A stretch of DNA of 64,000 nt, taken from Thalassovita mangrovi (lineage in GTDB: Bacteria; Pseudomonadota; Alphaproteobacteria; Rhodobacterales; Rhodobacteraceae). The DNA is taken from the NCBI RefSeq assembly GCF_009857745.1, contig NZ_WWEN01000003.1, positions 1 through 64,000 of the forward strand. The letters run 5' to 3'. The notes beneath the pieces were generated by a model. The model searched no databases. It saw only the letters and a program-made list of their open reading frames with translations, and had not been told where the DNA came from. Position numbers and translations under genes: made by a program. How positions within the stretch are numbered: the stretch's first letter is position 1; each line of letters begins with the position of its first letter. This document shows, one piece after another, positions 19,831 to 32,295 of this stretch.

Positions 19831-21369
19831 TTATGCGAAGTCAGCTGCGAAATCGTCCAGCGCGGCTTTGACTTTGTCGGCCAGCTCACCTTTGACCTTA
19901 CGGTCGTTGTTGGTGATGTCTTCCAGCAGATCGGCGTTCTTGCCGCGCAGGTGCGCCAGCAGGCCCGCTTCGAAGCGCGCAACGTCGCTCACTGCGACCT
20001 TGTCGAGGTAACCATTGGTCCCCGCGAAGATCATGCAGACGATTTCGGCGTTGGTCAGCGGCGAATACTGCGGCTGCTTCATCAGCTCGGTCAGACGGGC
20101 GCCACGGGCCAGCAGCTGCTGGGTCGAAGCGTCGAGGTCGGAACCGAACTGGGCGAAGGCCGCCATTTCGCGATACTGAGCCAGCGACAGTTTCACCGGA
20201 CCGGCAACCGAGGACATCGCCTTGGTCTGGGCCGACGAACCCACGCGCGACACCGACAGACCGGTGTTCACAGCAGGACGGATACCCTGGTAGAACAGTT
20301 CGGTTTCCAGGAAGATCTGGCCGTCGGTGATCGAGATCACGTTGGTCGGAATAAACGCCGACACGTCGCCGCCCTGGGTTTCGATGATCGGCAGCGCGGT
20401 CAGCGACCCTGCGCCGTGATCTTCGTTCAGCTTCGCCGAACGTTCCAGCAGGCGGGAGTGCAGGTAGAAAACGTCGCCCGGATATGCTTCACGCCCCGGC
20501 GGACGGCGCAGCAGCAGCGACATCTGGCGATAGGACACGGCCTGCTTGGACAGGTCATCATAGATGATCAGCGCGTGCTTACCGTTGTCGCGGAAGTATT
20601 CCGCCATCGCGGTTGCGGCGTAGGGGGCCAGGAACTGCATCGGCGCAGGGTCCGAAGCGGTCGCGGCAACGACGATCGAGTATTCGATCGCGCCGGTTTC
20701 TTCCAGCTTCTTCACCAGCTGGGCAACGGTCGAGCGCTTCTGACCGATTGCGACGTAAACGCAATACAGTTTCTTGCTGTCGTCGTCGCCGGCGGCGTCG
20801 TTGTAGGATTTCTGGTTCAGGATCGCGTCCAGAGCAACGGCGGTCTTACCGGTCTGACGGTCACCAATGATCAGCTCACGCTGGCCACGGCCGATCGGGA
20901 TCATCGCGTCGACCGATTTCAGGCCGGTTGCCATCGGTTCGTGAACCGATTTACGCGGGATGATGCCGGGGGCTTTCACGTCGGCGATGCGACGCTCGGA
21001 AGCGGCGATCGGGCCCTTGCCGTCCAGCGGGTTGCCCAGACCGTCAACGACGCGGCCCAGCAGGGCTTCACCGGCGGGAACGTCCACGATGGCCTTGGTC
21101 CGCTTGACGGTGTCGCCTTCTTTAATGTCACGGTCGGAACCGAAGATCACGACACCGACGTTATCGTTTTCCAGGTTCAGAGCCATCCCGCGGATACCAC
21201 CGGGGAATTCGACCATTTCACCAGCCTGGATGTTGTCGAGGCCATAGACGCGGGCAATACCGTCACCGACGGAGAGCACGCGACCAACCTCGGCAACTTC
21301 GGCTTCCTGACCGAAGTTCTTGATCTGGTCCTTCAGGATCGCAGAAATCTCTGCTGCTTGGATACCCAT
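19831..21369 (-). CDS. atpA: F1 ATP synthase alpha subunit
   Basis: The 512-residue non-catalytic nucleotide-binding subunit of F1. Walker A is GDRQTGKT at residues 169-176, and the C-terminal region carries the arginine finger segment [17 protein letters not shown]. The gene starts one base before the atpH stop, so the two are effectively abutted. Confidence 0.99.
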   Translation of the reverse strand: MGIQAAEISAILKDQIKNFGQEAEVAEVGRVLSVGDGIARVYGLDNIQAGEMVEFPGGIRGMALNLENDNVGVVIFGSDRDIKEGDTVKRTKAIVDVPAGEALLGRVVDGLGNPLDGKGPIAASERRIADVKAPGIIPRKSVHEPMATGLKSVDAMIPIGRGQRELIIGDRQTGKTAVALDAILNQKSYNDAAGDDDSKKLYCVYVAIGQKRSTVAQLVKKLEETGAIEYSIVVAATASDPAPMQFLAPYAATAMAEYFRDNGKHALIIYDDLSKQAVSYRQMSLLLRRPPGREAYPGDVFYLHSRLLERSAKLNEDHGAGSLTALPIIETQGGDVSAFIPTNVISITDGQIFLETELFYQGIRPAVNTGLSVSRVGSSAQTKAMSSVAGPVKLSLAQYREMAAFAQFGSDLDASTQQLLARGARLTELMKQPQYSPLTNAEIVCMIFAGTNGYLDKVAVSDVARFEAGLLAHLRGKNADLLEDITNNDRKVKGELADKVKAALDDFAADFA

Positions 21370-21930
21370 TTATCCGACCTCTTTCATTGCATTCTGGAGG
21401 GAGTTGAGCTTGGAGCGGATCGAGGTATCGATCATCTTCGAGCCCACTTTAACGACAAGACCGCCGATGAGATCTTCATCAACGGTCGCATTGATTTTAA
21501 CATCTTTCCCGACCCGCGCGGCCAGGGTTTTCGCCAGTTTGTCCGCCTGGGTCTTGGTCAGCGCCTTGGCGCTGGTGACCTCGGCGGTCACTTCGCCCTT
21601 GTCTTCGGCGATCAGCGCGGCCAGCTGATCCAGCAGCTGCGGCAGAACGAACAGGCGGCGTTTCTGCGCCATCAGCGCCAGGCCGTCCCGCAGGACCGGT
21701 TCCAGGCCCATCTTCGCGGCCAGCGCGGCGATGGCGTTTTCCTGGTCGTCGCGCGACAGCAGCGGCGAGCTGATCACGGCGCGCAGATCGTCGCTTTCAG
21801 CCAGCGCGGCGGCAAGATCGGTGACATTGGGTTCGATCTTCGCGAGAGACTTGGCCTCTTTCGCGAGCTCGAAGATGGCGGTGGCATAGCGCGCGGCAAT
21901 GCCTGAGGAGATCGAAGCTGGTTCGGACAC
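21370..21930 (-). CDS. atpH: F1 ATP synthase delta subunit
   Basis: The 186-residue delta (OSCP-type) subunit that ties F1 to the peripheral stalk. It begins [22 protein letters not shown] after the initiator and ends with [23 protein letters not shown], the conserved C-terminal signature. GTG at 21930 is preferred because GGAAGGGTG lies upstream and the length fits the family; a start 69 bases earlier adds a non-homologous Arg/Gly stretch. It is the first gene of the operon. F0 genes are absent, as expected for Rhodobacterales, where they form a separate operon. Confidence 0.96.
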   Translation of the reverse strand: MSEPASISSGIAARYATAIFELAKEAKSLAKIEPNVTDLAAALAESDDLRAVISSPLLSRDDQENAIAALAAKMGLEPVLRDGLALMAQKRRLFVLPQLLDQLAALIAEDKGEVTAEVTSAKALTKTQADKLAKTLAARVGKDVKINATVDEDLIGGLVVKVGSKMIDTSIRSKLNSLQNAMKEVG

Positions 21931-22388
21931 GTCCACCCTTCCGACTTTTATGGCCCCGTCTCGGGCCGCTCGGACCCGCCCCGGGGGCGTTTGGATCATT
22001 GACCTTCGTCAAAGTATCGAAATCGGCGTGGGTGTAGCAGAGCATTCCTCACCTAGCAACATACTATGAAATCTTTGTATGCGAAAGAATACCGCACCTT
22101 TTCATGCACTTAAGCAAGGTGCGACTGTTTGGACGCCTTTTAGAGGGCAAAAAAAACAGCGCTTTTCCACAGCTTTTTCGATTCCCTGCCCGAGATGGCG
22201 GCAAATCCGTCAAAAACTGTTATCGCTATCGGGATCGATCCGCGCCGATGCGGGGCCGTTTCAATGCCGCCGGACGGTATCGTTCTACCTCCCGCAGGGG
22301 GCAAATCACAAATTGGCGACTGGGCCGCATTTCGCCGAACCGACCCCAGAACGCGCCGAGGCCCCGGCCATGGGAACATCGCCCGCGC
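21931..22388. other. intergenic region upstream of the atp operon
   Basis: About 458 bases between atpH and the methyltransferase gene with no gene I can support. It must hold the atp operon promoter on the minus strand, but no near-consensus -35/-10 pair stands out. A five-base inverted repeat (catac at 22060-22064, gtatg at 22077-22081) and a DnaA-box-like 9-mer TTTTCCACA (22163-22171, one mismatch to TTATCCACA) are present. Short open frames on both strands lack homology or good start sites. Confidence 0.5.
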
Positions 22389-23135
22389 CTAGACCGGTTT
22401 CGGTTCCTTCGCCGGGCTGGGCGACAGGATCGACAGCGGTTTCTTGACCGCCTCGCGCAACCCCGGCCCGCTGGGGGCGTGGACGCGCTTGGACACCTCG
22501 ACCATGATCACCCCGCCGGACACCACCACCGAAAAGGAATGGCCCATCCGTTCCAGCATATCGCCGGTCTTGCGCCAGAACCGGCGCGGCGACGGTGGCT
22601 GGTACAGCGCGGTTTCGTTGCGTTCGGGCATGAAGTGGTGCCGCTTGAGCTGGGTTTCCAGCTGGCTCAGCGTATAAGGGCGGCCGAAACCGAAGGGCGT
22701 CGCGTCGCTGCGCGACCACAGGCCGGCGCGGTTGGGCACGATGAACAGCGCCTTGCCGCCCGGCCCCAGCACCCGGAAACATTCGTCCAGAACGGCGGTG
22801 GGCTGTTCGCTGGTTTCCAGCCCGTGCATCAGCACCAGCTTGTCGACATGGCCCGTCTCGATCGGCCAGGACACTTCTTCGCAGAGCACCGATAGGTTGG
22901 GCATCCCGGCAGGCCAGGGCATCACTCCCTGCGGCCCGGGCATCAGGGCGGTCACCCGCCGCGCTTCGTTCAGGTAAGGGCGCAGCAGCGGCACGGCGAA
23001 ACCGAACCCCACCACGGTCTGGTTATGAGCCTCGGGCCATATCTTCAGCACCTGATCGCGCACGGCTTTCTGCGCCGCACGGCCCAACGTGCTGCGATAA
23101 TAGAAATTGCGCAGGTCCTGCACATCAAGATGCAT
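22389..23135 (-). CDS. class I SAM-dependent methyltransferase
   Basis: A 248-residue protein with the overall layout of a SAM-dependent methyltransferase of the type found beside gloB in Rhodobacterales. The motif I region is [15 protein letters not shown] (about residues 41-55), degenerate compared with the usual GxGx[39 protein letters not shown] carries motifs III and IV. The methyl acceptor is unknown. The start at 23135 has GAGGGA upstream and begins at the fold. It is divergent from gloB, with only 61 bases between starts. Confidence 0.85.
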   Translation of the reverse strand: MHLDVQDLRNFYYRSTLGRAAQKAVRDQVLKIWPEAHNQTVVGFGFAVPLLRPYLNEARRVTALMPGPQGVMPWPAGMPNLSVLCEEVSWPIETGHVDKLVLMHGLETSEQPTAVLDECFRVLGPGGKALFIVPNRAGLWSRSDATPFGFGRPYTLSQLETQLKRHHFMPERNETALYQPPSPRRFWRKTGDMLERMGHSFSVVVSGGVIMVEVSKRVHAPSGPGLREAVKKPLSILSPSPAKEPKPV

Positions 23136-23196
23136 TGCAGCCGGTCCCTCGATCCGCCACTGTAGGGACAGAATAGCAGTCGAAGGAAGAAACGCC

Positions 23197-23964
23197 ATGC
23201 CCCTTGAGCTTGTCACCATCCCCTGTCTCAAGGACAATTACGCCTATCTGGTGCATGACGCCGAAAGCGGCGAAACCGCCGTGATCGACGTGCCCGAGGC
23301 CGGGCCGATTTCCGCCGCGCTGAAGGAACGGGGCTGGACGCTCAGCCATATCCTGCTGACCCATCACCACTGGGACCACATCGATGGGGTGGCCGACCTG
23401 CTGAAGGATCACCCCGCGAAGGTGATCGGGGCGGAGGCCGACGCGCACCGCTTGCCGCCGCTCGACATCGCGGTGGCCGAGGGCGACACGCTGAGGATCG
23501 GCGGCGAGCCGGTGCAGGTGATCGACGTGTCGGGCCACACGGTCGGCCATATCGCGTTCTATTTCGCCGACAGCAAACTGGCCTTCACCGCCGACAGCCT
23601 GATGGCTTTGGGTTGCGGTCGGCTGTTCGAGGGCACCCCGGACCAGATGTTCGACAGCCTGTCGAAACTGGCCGCCCTGCCCGCCGATACGCTGATCTGC
23701 TCGGGTCACGAATACACCCAATCGAACGGGAAATTCGCGCTGACCATTGATCCCGACAATCCGGCGCTTATCTCTCGTATAGAGCAGGTCCAAAAGGCGC
23801 GTGCAGAAGGCAAGGCAACGGTCCCCAGTCTGTTATCGGAGGAACTGGCGACCAATCCTTTCCTGCGCTGCAACGATCCCAAGGTGAAGGCCTCGGTTGG
23901 CATGATCGATGCACAACCTTCTTCAGTCTTCGCCGAGATCAGGAAGCGCAAGGATAGTTTCTGA
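23197..23964 (+). CDS. gloB: hydroxyacylglutathione hydrolase (glyoxalase II)
   Basis: A 255-residue metallo-beta-lactamase-fold enzyme that hydrolyses S-D-lactoylglutathione to D-lactate and glutathione, the second step of methylglyoxal removal. The metal motif [10 protein letters not shown] (H56, H58, D60, H61) and later ligands in [13 protein letters not shown] and [22 protein letters not shown] are all visible; [10 protein letters not shown] carries the last His. The start at 23197 is chosen from homology; the frame is open 30 codons further upstream into the divergent methyltransferase. Confidence 0.97.
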   Translation: MPLELVTIPCLKDNYAYLVHDAESGETAVIDVPEAGPISAALKERGWTLSHILLTHHHWDHIDGVADLLKDHPAKVIGAEADAHRLPPLDIAVAEGDTLRIGGEPVQVIDVSGHTVGHIAFYFADSKLAFTADSLMALGCGRLFEGTPDQMFDSLSKLAALPADTLICSGHEYTQSNGKFALTIDPDNPALISRIEQVQKARAEGKATVPSLLSEELATNPFLRCNDPKVKASVGMIDAQPSSVFAEIRKRKDSF

Positions 23965-24135
23965 GCGCACGCCCAGCGGATCGGCAAACGGACGTTTTGT
24001 GAGGTTACACCGGTAGAAAACACTTGAAGCCGCCGCCATATCGACCAAACTTTAATCCTAACAGGTGATGGTCGGACGGACGTTGTAGGTTACAGGCTTC
24101 GATTTTTTCGACCCAACTATGGAAGGAGCACTGCC

Positions 24136-26465
<2,330 letters not shown>

Positions 26466-26466
<1 letters not shown>

Positions 26467-27425
26467 TGAAACCCGGCCCGATTATTCTGGCCCTCGCCCT
26501 CGCAGCGACATCCGCTGCGGGGGCGCCGCTTTTTCAGTGGCCGGTCGACTGCACCCTGGGCGACGATTGCTATATCGAGGATTACGTCGATCACGACGCG
26601 GACACCGGCGAAATCCGCGATTTCGCCTGCGGCATCAAAACCCGGGACGCCCATAAGGGCACCGATATCGCGCTGCTGTCCTTCGACGAAATCGACACCG
26701 GCGTCACCGTCCGCGCCGCCGCCTTCGGCCGGGTCGAGCGCATCCGCGACAGCATGGCCGACGACCGCCTGATGCGCGGGGTCACGTCGCAAAACGCCTG
26801 CGGCAACGCGGTGCTGATGACCCATGGCGACGGCTGGCAAACGCTGTACTGCCACATGAAACTAGGGGCGATTTCGGTGAAACCGGGCGACGTACTGCAA
26901 CCGGGCGACCCATTGGGGCTGGTCGGGCTTTCTGGGCAGACCAACCACCCGCATTTGCATTTCCAGGTCATCAAGGACGGCAAGATCATCGATCCCTTCG
27001 ATGCCAGTGCGGAGGCAGGCGAAAGCTGCGGCGATCCGGTGGAAACGCTGTGGGCCGACCCGGCGGAATATGATCGCACCGGGCTGCTGACCGCGGGCTT
27101 TGCCGACAAGGTGCCCTCGATGCAGGCGGTGCGCTCTGGCGCGGCCCGGCTGGAGGACGCGAAGGCAGACGCGCCGCTGGTCGTCTACACGCTGGCGGGC
27201 GATGCCGAACCGGGCGATCTCCTGACGCTTTGGGCGACGGGGCCGCAGGGCGAAGTGTTCCGCCAGCAAATCCCGCTCGACGATCCGCAACGCGCCGTGA
27301 TGCGCGCCATCGGCCGCAAGGCTCCCGCCGGGGGATGGCCGAAGGGCGCCTATCAGGGCGAGGCGCTGCTGAGCCGCGACGGCGCGGTGATCGCGCATCG
27401 CTTTGCCCATGTGACGGTGGAGTGA
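26466..27425 (+). CDS. secreted M23-family metallopeptidase
   Basis: A 319-residue protein with an N-terminal signal peptide (MKPGPIILALALAATSAAG) and a LytM/M23 domain. Zinc and active-site residues are in AHKGTDIALL (H63, D67) and HPHLHFQV (residues 161-168). The C-terminal third has no known domain and is probably a beta-rich extension. Such proteins cut or bind peptidoglycan cross-bridges in the periplasm, or act as activators of amidases. Its ATG overlaps the clpA stop (TGATG), so the two are coupled in translation; this pairing has no obvious functional reason. Confidence 0.9.
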
Positions 27426-27451
27426 AGACCCGGTTTTGAACGCGGAGGGAA

Positions 27452-27520
27452 CCCGGCGCTCGCGCGCCGGGCTTGGGGGCCAGCCCCCAAACCCCCGAGG
27501 TATTTCAGCCAAGATGAAAC
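27452..27520. repeat. double hairpin plus conserved intergenic motif
   Basis: Two adjacent hairpins, cccggcgc-tcgc-gcgccggg (27452-27471) and ttggggg-ccag-cccccaa (from about 27473), are followed by cgaggtatttcagccaagatgaaa-like sequence. A similar short motif is a frequent intergenic element in Rhodobacterales genomes as I recall; only one copy is seen here. The stretch lies between convergent genes and may terminate both transcripts. Confidence 0.5.
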
Positions 27521-27576
27521 GGGAAATCGCCGCGTGTCCGGCGTGGCGCAGGCATGCCGCGATGCCGGAGGGCGCT

Positions 27577-29400
27577 CTACCGCTCGGTCAGCTTCAGCTC
27601 GATCCGGCGGTTCTGCGCCCGGGCCTCATCTGTATCGTCGGTGTTGACCGGCTGGTACTGGCCGAACCCATTGGCGCTCAGCCGTTCGGGCGGGATGCCG
27701 AGGTTCTGCACCATGAAGCGCACCACCGACAGCGCCCGCGCCTGGCTGAGTTCCCAGTTGTCGGCGAATTCCGCCCCCGGCCAGATCGGCCGGTCGTCGG
27801 TATGGCCGTCGACCCGGATGATCCAATCGATTTCTTTCGGAATATCGGCCGAGATGTCGCGCAGGATCGAGGCCACATTGGCGATCTGCGCCGCGCCCCC
27901 TTCGGACAGGTCGGCGCTGCCCGAAGCGAACAGGACCTCGGACGAGAACACGAAACGGTCGCCGACGATGCGGACCCCTTCGCGGTCGCCCAACAATTCG
28001 CGCATCCGGCCGAAAAATTCGCTGCGGTAATTCTCCAGGTCCTTCTTTTCGGCCTCGAGCCGCTGCTTTTCCTCTTCCAACCGCAGCCTTTCGGCCTCTT
28101 CCAGCTGCCGCCGTTTGCGTTCCTCGGCCGCCGCACGGGCCAGCGCCGCGTTCAGGTCGGAGCCCAGGGATTCGATCCGCACCTTGGCCGAGACATCGCG
28201 TTCCTTGTAATCGTCCAGCAGCGCCTGGAGGCTGCCCAACTGGGTCCGGAGCGCCGCGATTTGCTGGTTCAGCAGGGCCTGCTGGCGCTGCGCCTCGGTC
28301 GAGATGGCCTTTTCCTGCGACAGCGCCTCGTTGGCTGCCGCCGCCAGCGCCGCCTGCCGCTCGGCCTCGCTCAGGTTTTCGCCGGCCGCCTGTTCGGCGG
28401 CCAGCTTCGCCGCCAGCGCCTCGGCCAGACGCTGTTGCAGGGTTTCCTTATCCGTGGCCAGCGCCGCCTCGGCCTCGCTCAGCCTGGTGCGCAGGTCGGC
28501 AATCGCCTGTTCGCCACCCTCCGCCCGGGCCAATGCCGTCGCGAGTTTCGCGGTCAGGTCCTTGCTGGCCACATCGGCGGCGGCCAGCAGCGTCAGGGTC
28601 TCCTCGGCCTTGCGGCGCTGTTCCTCCAACGCCAGCGTCATCGCGGTCAGTTCCGCATCCGCGTTTTGCAGCTTCTCGCGCAGCGCCTCGGCCGCAGCGG
28701 CCTCGGCAAGGCGGGCCTTTTCCTCCTCGCTGAGCGCGTCTTCCAGCTCCCCTACCCGCGCAGTCAATCCTGCATTGGCGGTCTGGGCCTCGGCATTCTG
28801 AGCCTGCAGGTCGGCGATCAGCGCCTCCAGCGCTTCGCGTTTCGCGGCGGCCAGACGGGCGGCTTCGGCACCCGCGTCGATTTCGTCGCGCGCCTGCGCC
28901 AGGGCGAGGTTCAGCGCCTCGCGCTCATCGATCAGCCCGGCGCGTTCCTGTTCCAGAGACGCGACAGCGCCCAGGGCCTCGTCGCGCTGCGCCAGGAGTG
29001 ACGCGACCTGCGCCTCGAAATCGGTGATCTTCAGATTGGCCGCGTCCAGCGCCGCCGCCGTGCTGTCGCGTTCCGCGGTCAGCGATGCGATCAGCGCCTC
29101 GCGCGCATCCGCCTGTTGTCGTGCCGCCGCCAGCGTCGCGTCGAGCTCGCCCACCCGTTCGGTCAGTTCCGCGCTGCGCCGCTTTTCCAGCCCCAGGGCA
29201 TCGGCCAGCGCCGCCACCTCGGCCGACAGCGCGTCGAGCTTGCTTTCCTGTCCCGAGATCGTTTCGCGCAGCACGAACTGCACCACCATGAAGATGGTCA
29301 GCACGAACATCAGCACCAGCAGAAGGCCGGTCATCGCATCCACGAAACCGGGCCAGATCGAGCTTTGGAAACGCTGCCCGGTGCGGCGCGACAGGGCCAT
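27577..29400 (-). CDS. MotB-like OmpA-domain protein with long coiled coil
   Basis: A 607-residue inner-membrane protein with one membrane helix (residues about 19-43), an Asp in its first turn (D21, in GFVDAMTGLLLVLMF) matching the proton-carrying Asp of MotB and ZorB. Residues about 50-445 form an almost unbroken periplasmic coiled coil rich in Ala, Glu, Gln and Arg. The OmpA-type peptidoglycan-binding domain covers about 470-605, with VDGHTDDRPI and the end AQNRRIELKL. The partner MotA-like gene lies two bases upstream. The pair is likely an ion-driven motor bridging inner membrane and cell wall; its function is unknown. Confidence 0.88.
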   Translation of the reverse strand: MALSRRTGQRFQSSIWPGFVDAMTGLLLVLMFVLTIFMVVQFVLRETISGQESKLDALSAEVAALADALGLEKRRSAELTERVGELDATLAAARQQADAREALIASLTAERDSTAAALDAANLKITDFEAQVASLLAQRDEALGAVASLEQERAGLIDEREALNLALAQARDEIDAGAEAARLAAAKREALEALIADLQAQNAEAQTANAGLTARVGELEDALSEEEKARLAEAAAAEALREKLQNADAELTAMTLALEEQRRKAEETLTLLAAADVASKDLTAKLATALARAEGGEQAIADLRTRLSEAEAALATDKETLQQRLAEALAAKLAAEQAAGENLSEAERQAALAAAANEALSQEKAISTEAQRQQALLNQQIAALRTQLGSLQALLDDYKERDVSAKVRIESLGSDLNAALARAAAEERKRRQLEEAERLRLEEEKQRLEAEKKDLENYRSEFFGRMRELLGDREGVRIVGDRFVFSSEVLFASGSADLSEGGAAQIANVASILRDISADIPKEIDWIIRVDGHTDDRPIWPGAEFADNWELSQARALSVVRFMVQNLGIPPERLSANGFGQYQPVNTDDTDEARAQNRRIELKLTER

Positions 29401-29402
29401 GA

Positions 29403-30614
29403 TCAGCCCTCCCTGTCCCGGGTCCGGGCGCTACGCAGGGTGGGAAGGTCGGCCTCGGCGATGCGGCCCTGGGCCACCAACCGGGTCAGAGAGGCGATGT
29501 CCATCCGCAGCTCGGCCATGGTTTCCTGCCGCCCGGCGCTGATTTCTTCGAGGATGCGCAGCAATTGCACGTCGATCGAGCGCAGCCGCATCCGGCTTTC
29601 GGCATCCATGCCTTCGCCGACCTCGCGCTCGCCAAGCACCTCAACCAGCCGTTCCTGCCCCTCGGCCACCCGCTCCAGCGCATCGTTCACCGGGCGGTTG
29701 CCCGCCAGCCGGTCGGTCAGCCGTTCGATGGAGACGGCCAGGCTGCTCAGTTTGTCGTCGACGCTGGCACGGCCCGCTTCGGAATGCTCGAACAGCTGCC
29801 GCATCCGGTCCATCTGTTCCAGCATGTGATCGAGGATCTGCGTCGCGGCGGAAAATTCGCCGCCGCCATCGGTTTCGCCCGAGGAAAAGCCCAGCCGGGT
29901 GATCGAGGACAGCCATTCTTCCAATTCGCGGTAGAACCGGTTCTGGCCATGTCCGGCCAGCAGTTCCAGCAGCCCCACCACCAGCGACCCGGCCAGACCC
30001 AGCAGGGACGAGCCAAACGCGACGCCCATGCCGCTGAGCTGCGCGTCAAGCCCGCTCATCAGCCGGCCGAAGGTTTCGACGCCGCTTTCGCCCTCGGCCG
30101 GGGCCAGGCTGCGAATGGTGTCGACCAGCGCGGGTACCGTGGTGGCCAGACCGTAAAACGTGCCCAAAAGCCCCAGGAAGATCAGCAGGTTGACGATATA
30201 GCGGGTGATTTCGCGCGCCTCGTCGATCCGGGTGGCGACCGATTCAAGGATCGACTGGGTCGAGGAGGAACTGATCTGCATCTGCGCGTTGCGGCTGCGC
30301 AGCAGCGTCGCCAGCGGCGCCAGCAGCCGCGGCGCGCGCAGGTATTCCTGTTCGGTATCGCCGGAAACGAAGTTTTCGATCCAGCGGACCGAACTGAACA
30401 GCTGCACCATCTGCCAGAAACAGGCGATGACCCCCATCGCGAAGACGAACAGGATGAACCCGTTGAGATAGGGGTTGGCCTCGAACACCGGCAGGATCCG
30501 CGGCAGCGCCAGGACGACGACGAAGCCGCTCAGGCCAAGCACCAGAAGCATCAGCAGAATCTGGCGGACAGGTGGTGAAAATTGCGGCTCCGCCTCGCGG
30601 TCCGTCTGTACCAT
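29403..30614 (-). CDS. MotA/TolQ/ExbB-type proton channel subunit
   Basis: A 403-residue membrane protein with four predicted helices (residues about 18-40, 50-73, 140-165 and 195-220). Helices 3 and 4 carry the MotA/TolQ/ExbB signature, including LLIFLGLLGTFYGLATTVPALV and GMGVAFGSSLLGLAGSLVVGLLELLA. Residues 230-400 form a cytoplasmic tail with predicted coiled-coil helices. It is cotranscribed with the MotB-like partner two bases downstream. Together they resemble ZorA/ZorB of the Zorya defence system, but no ZorC/D/E genes are near, so a housekeeping motor is more likely. Confidence 0.87.
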   Translation of the reverse strand: MVQTDREAEPQFSPPVRQILLMLLVLGLSGFVVVLALPRILPVFEANPYLNGFILFVFAMGVIACFWQMVQLFSSVRWIENFVSGDTEQEYLRAPRLLAPLATLLRSRNAQMQISSSSTQSILESVATRIDEAREITRYIVNLLIFLGLLGTFYGLATTVPALVDTIRSLAPAEGESGVETFGRLMSGLDAQLSGMGVAFGSSLLGLAGSLVVGLLELLAGHGQNRFYRELEEWLSSITRLGFSSGETDGGGEFSAATQILDHMLEQMDRMRQLFEHSEAGRASVDDKLSSLAVSIERLTDRLAGNRPVNDALERVAEGQERLVEVLGEREVGEGMDAESRMRLRSIDVQLLRILEEISAGRQETMAELRMDIASLTRLVAQGRIAEADLPTLRSARTRDREG

Positions 30615-30682
30615 TCGGACAGATCCCCGGCTTTGTTTTGGTTGCCGGAACCTTAGTCCGGGAAACCCTTGAAGCCAAGGAC

Positions 30683-31213
30683 TTATGCGCGGATACCGCG
30701 TACCCGCTCGCTCAGCCAGTCCAATTCGGGATCACGAATTCCCAGCTCGTGCAAATGGGTGGCGGTGTTGTACAGATATTCGGCATTCGGGCCACGCCCG
30801 CCATGGGCGCGGGCGATCACCCGGGCCTGATCCTCAAGCGCCATGCCGCCGCAATACTGCACGTGGCCGGGATCGATGACATAGGTCACCGCCTCGACCC
30901 GGCGGCCATCTGCAAGATCGATCTGCAGCTGTTTTTCCAAGTAGGCCGAACTGATCAACTCGCGTTCGCGCAGGTAGTCCAGCACGCGGGTCTCCTGCTC
31001 GGGATACACCGCCAAGGCCAGCCCGTTGCAATGCACCGCCTCGGCCTCGTCCAGCGCCAGGACCAGGCCCGGTTCTTCCTCGGTGCCGCGATGGTGGATC
31101 GACCACATGCAGAAACTGCGGTGATATCCGGGCAGCCGCGCCAGCACGCGTTCGGCCGGGTCGAAACCCGGGTTCCAAAGCAATGACCCATATCCGAAAA
31201 CCCACATCGTCAT
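30683..31213 (-). CDS. ChaC-like gamma-glutamylcyclotransferase
   Basis: A 176-residue GGCT-fold protein of the ChaC family. The substrate loop is VFGYGSLLWNPGF (residues about 5-17), and the sequence has the ChaC-typical HRSFCMWSIHHRGTEEEPGLVLAL. Members degrade glutathione to 5-oxoproline and Cys-Gly in the cytoplasm. The acidic catalytic residue is probably one of the central Glu residues; I cannot assign it firmly. The start at 31213 is chosen by homology; a much longer frame continues upstream through the divergent DUF2125 gene and is a shadow. Confidence 0.9.
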   Translation of the reverse strand: MTMWVFGYGSLLWNPGFDPAERVLARLPGYHRSFCMWSIHHRGTEEEPGLVLALDEAEAVHCNGLALAVYPEQETRVLDYLRERELISSAYLEKQLQIDLADGRRVEAVTYVIDPGHVQYCGGMALEDQARVIARAHGGRGPNAEYLYNTATHLHELGIRDPELDWLSERVRGIRA

Positions 31214-31279
31214 GCCGCTGGTCCTTTCACCCTGTCCCTTGTAAACACCAGACCGTGCAGAAGGAAAAGGGGTGCGCGG

Positions 31280-32278
31280 GTGAAACGGTTGTTGATTGCC
31301 ATCCTGGTCGCGGCCGGGCTCTGGGCCGGCTATTGGGTGGTCGGGTCGCGCGGGGTCAAATCGGACTATAGCGACTGGTTCGACGCGCGCCGGGCCGAGG
31401 GCTGGTCGGCCGACTATTCCGACCTGGCGGTGCGCGGTTTTCCCAACCGGTTCGACACCACCTTCACCGATCTGGTGCTGGCCGATCCGACGACCGGATG
31501 GGCCTGGCAGGCGCCGTTTTTCCAGGTGTTCCGGCTCAGCTACAAACCCAACCATGTCATCGCGATCTGGCCCGATCAGCAGCTGATCGCGACGCCGGGC
31601 GACAAGTTCGACCTCAGCAGCGCCCGGATGCAGGCCAGCCTGGTGACCGATCCCAAATCCAACCTGACGCTGAACCGCGCCAACCTGGTGGCCGACACGC
31701 TGCAGATCGCGCAGCGCGGCCATGACGCCACCACGATGACCGCCCTGCACGCCGCCGTGCAACGGCAGGTGGGCGAGACCGCGCTGTATCGCGTCGCGCT
31801 GGCCGCCGACGACCTGGCGCCGTCGTCGCGGTTCCGTACCCTTGTACAGAGCGACGGGCTGCCCCGCACCCTGTCGGCCTTCAGCGCCGATCTTCAGGTC
31901 GGTTTCGACCGACCCTGGGACCTGAGCGCGATCGAGCAAAGCCGCCCGCAGCCGCGCCGCATCGACGTCAAGCTGGCCGAGGCGAAATGGGGCGATCTGG
32001 AACTGGCGCTGGCCGGGGAACTGGACATCGACGATCAGGGCCGCCCCAAGGGCCGCCTGACCGTCAAGGCGCGCAACTGGCGCGAGATGCTGAACATGGC
32101 GGTGGCCGCAGAGGCGATTTCGCAGGGTTTCGCCGATCAGCTGGAAAGCGGGCTGAACCTGATCGCCGGGCTGGCGGGCAATCCCAAGACGCTCGACATC
32201 CCGCTGGATTTCCGCCGCGACCTCGTCTTCCTCGGCCCGGTGCCGATCGGCGCGGCGCCACTGCTGCGGCTGCGTTAA
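31280..32278 (+). CDS. DUF2125 domain protein
   Basis: A 332-residue protein with an N-terminal membrane anchor or signal (MKRLLIAILVAAGLWAGYWVVG, residues about 1-22) and a DUF2125 domain that is common in alphaproteobacteria. The sequence has regular hydrophobic/polar alternation typical of beta strands, for example SDLAVRGFPNRFDTTFTDLVLADP. The family has no known function; an envelope location is inferred from the N-terminal helix. It is divergent from the ChaC-like gene and convergent with the extensin-like gene. Confidence 0.85.
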   Translation: MKRLLIAILVAAGLWAGYWVVGSRGVKSDYSDWFDARRAEGWSADYSDLAVRGFPNRFDTTFTDLVLADPTTGWAWQAPFFQVFRLSYKPNHVIAIWPDQQLIATPGDKFDLSSARMQASLVTDPKSNLTLNRANLVADTLQIAQRGHDATTMTALHAAVQRQVGETALYRVALAADDLAPSSRFRTLVQSDGLPRTLSAFSADLQVGFDRPWDLSAIEQSRPQPRRIDVKLAEAKWGDLELALAGELDIDDQGRPKGRLTVKARNWREMLNMAVAAEAISQGFADQLESGLNLIAGLAGNPKTLDIPLDFRRDLVFLGPVPIGAAPLLRLR

Positions 32279-32295
32279 GAACCGCCCTGACGGCA

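Noticed and set aside
21931-22388. A 65-residue plus-strand and a 79-residue minus-strand open frame, and a possible tmRNA or 6S RNA
   Set aside because: The frames lack homology and good ribosome binding sites, and the sequence does not show the conserved features of tmRNA, SRP RNA, RNase P RNA or 6S RNA that I could recognise.
27577-30614. Complete Zorya anti-phage system
   Set aside because: Only the ZorA/ZorB-like pair is present; flanking genes are a ChaC-like protein and an M23 peptidase, with no ZorC, ZorD or ZorE. Reported only as a motor pair.
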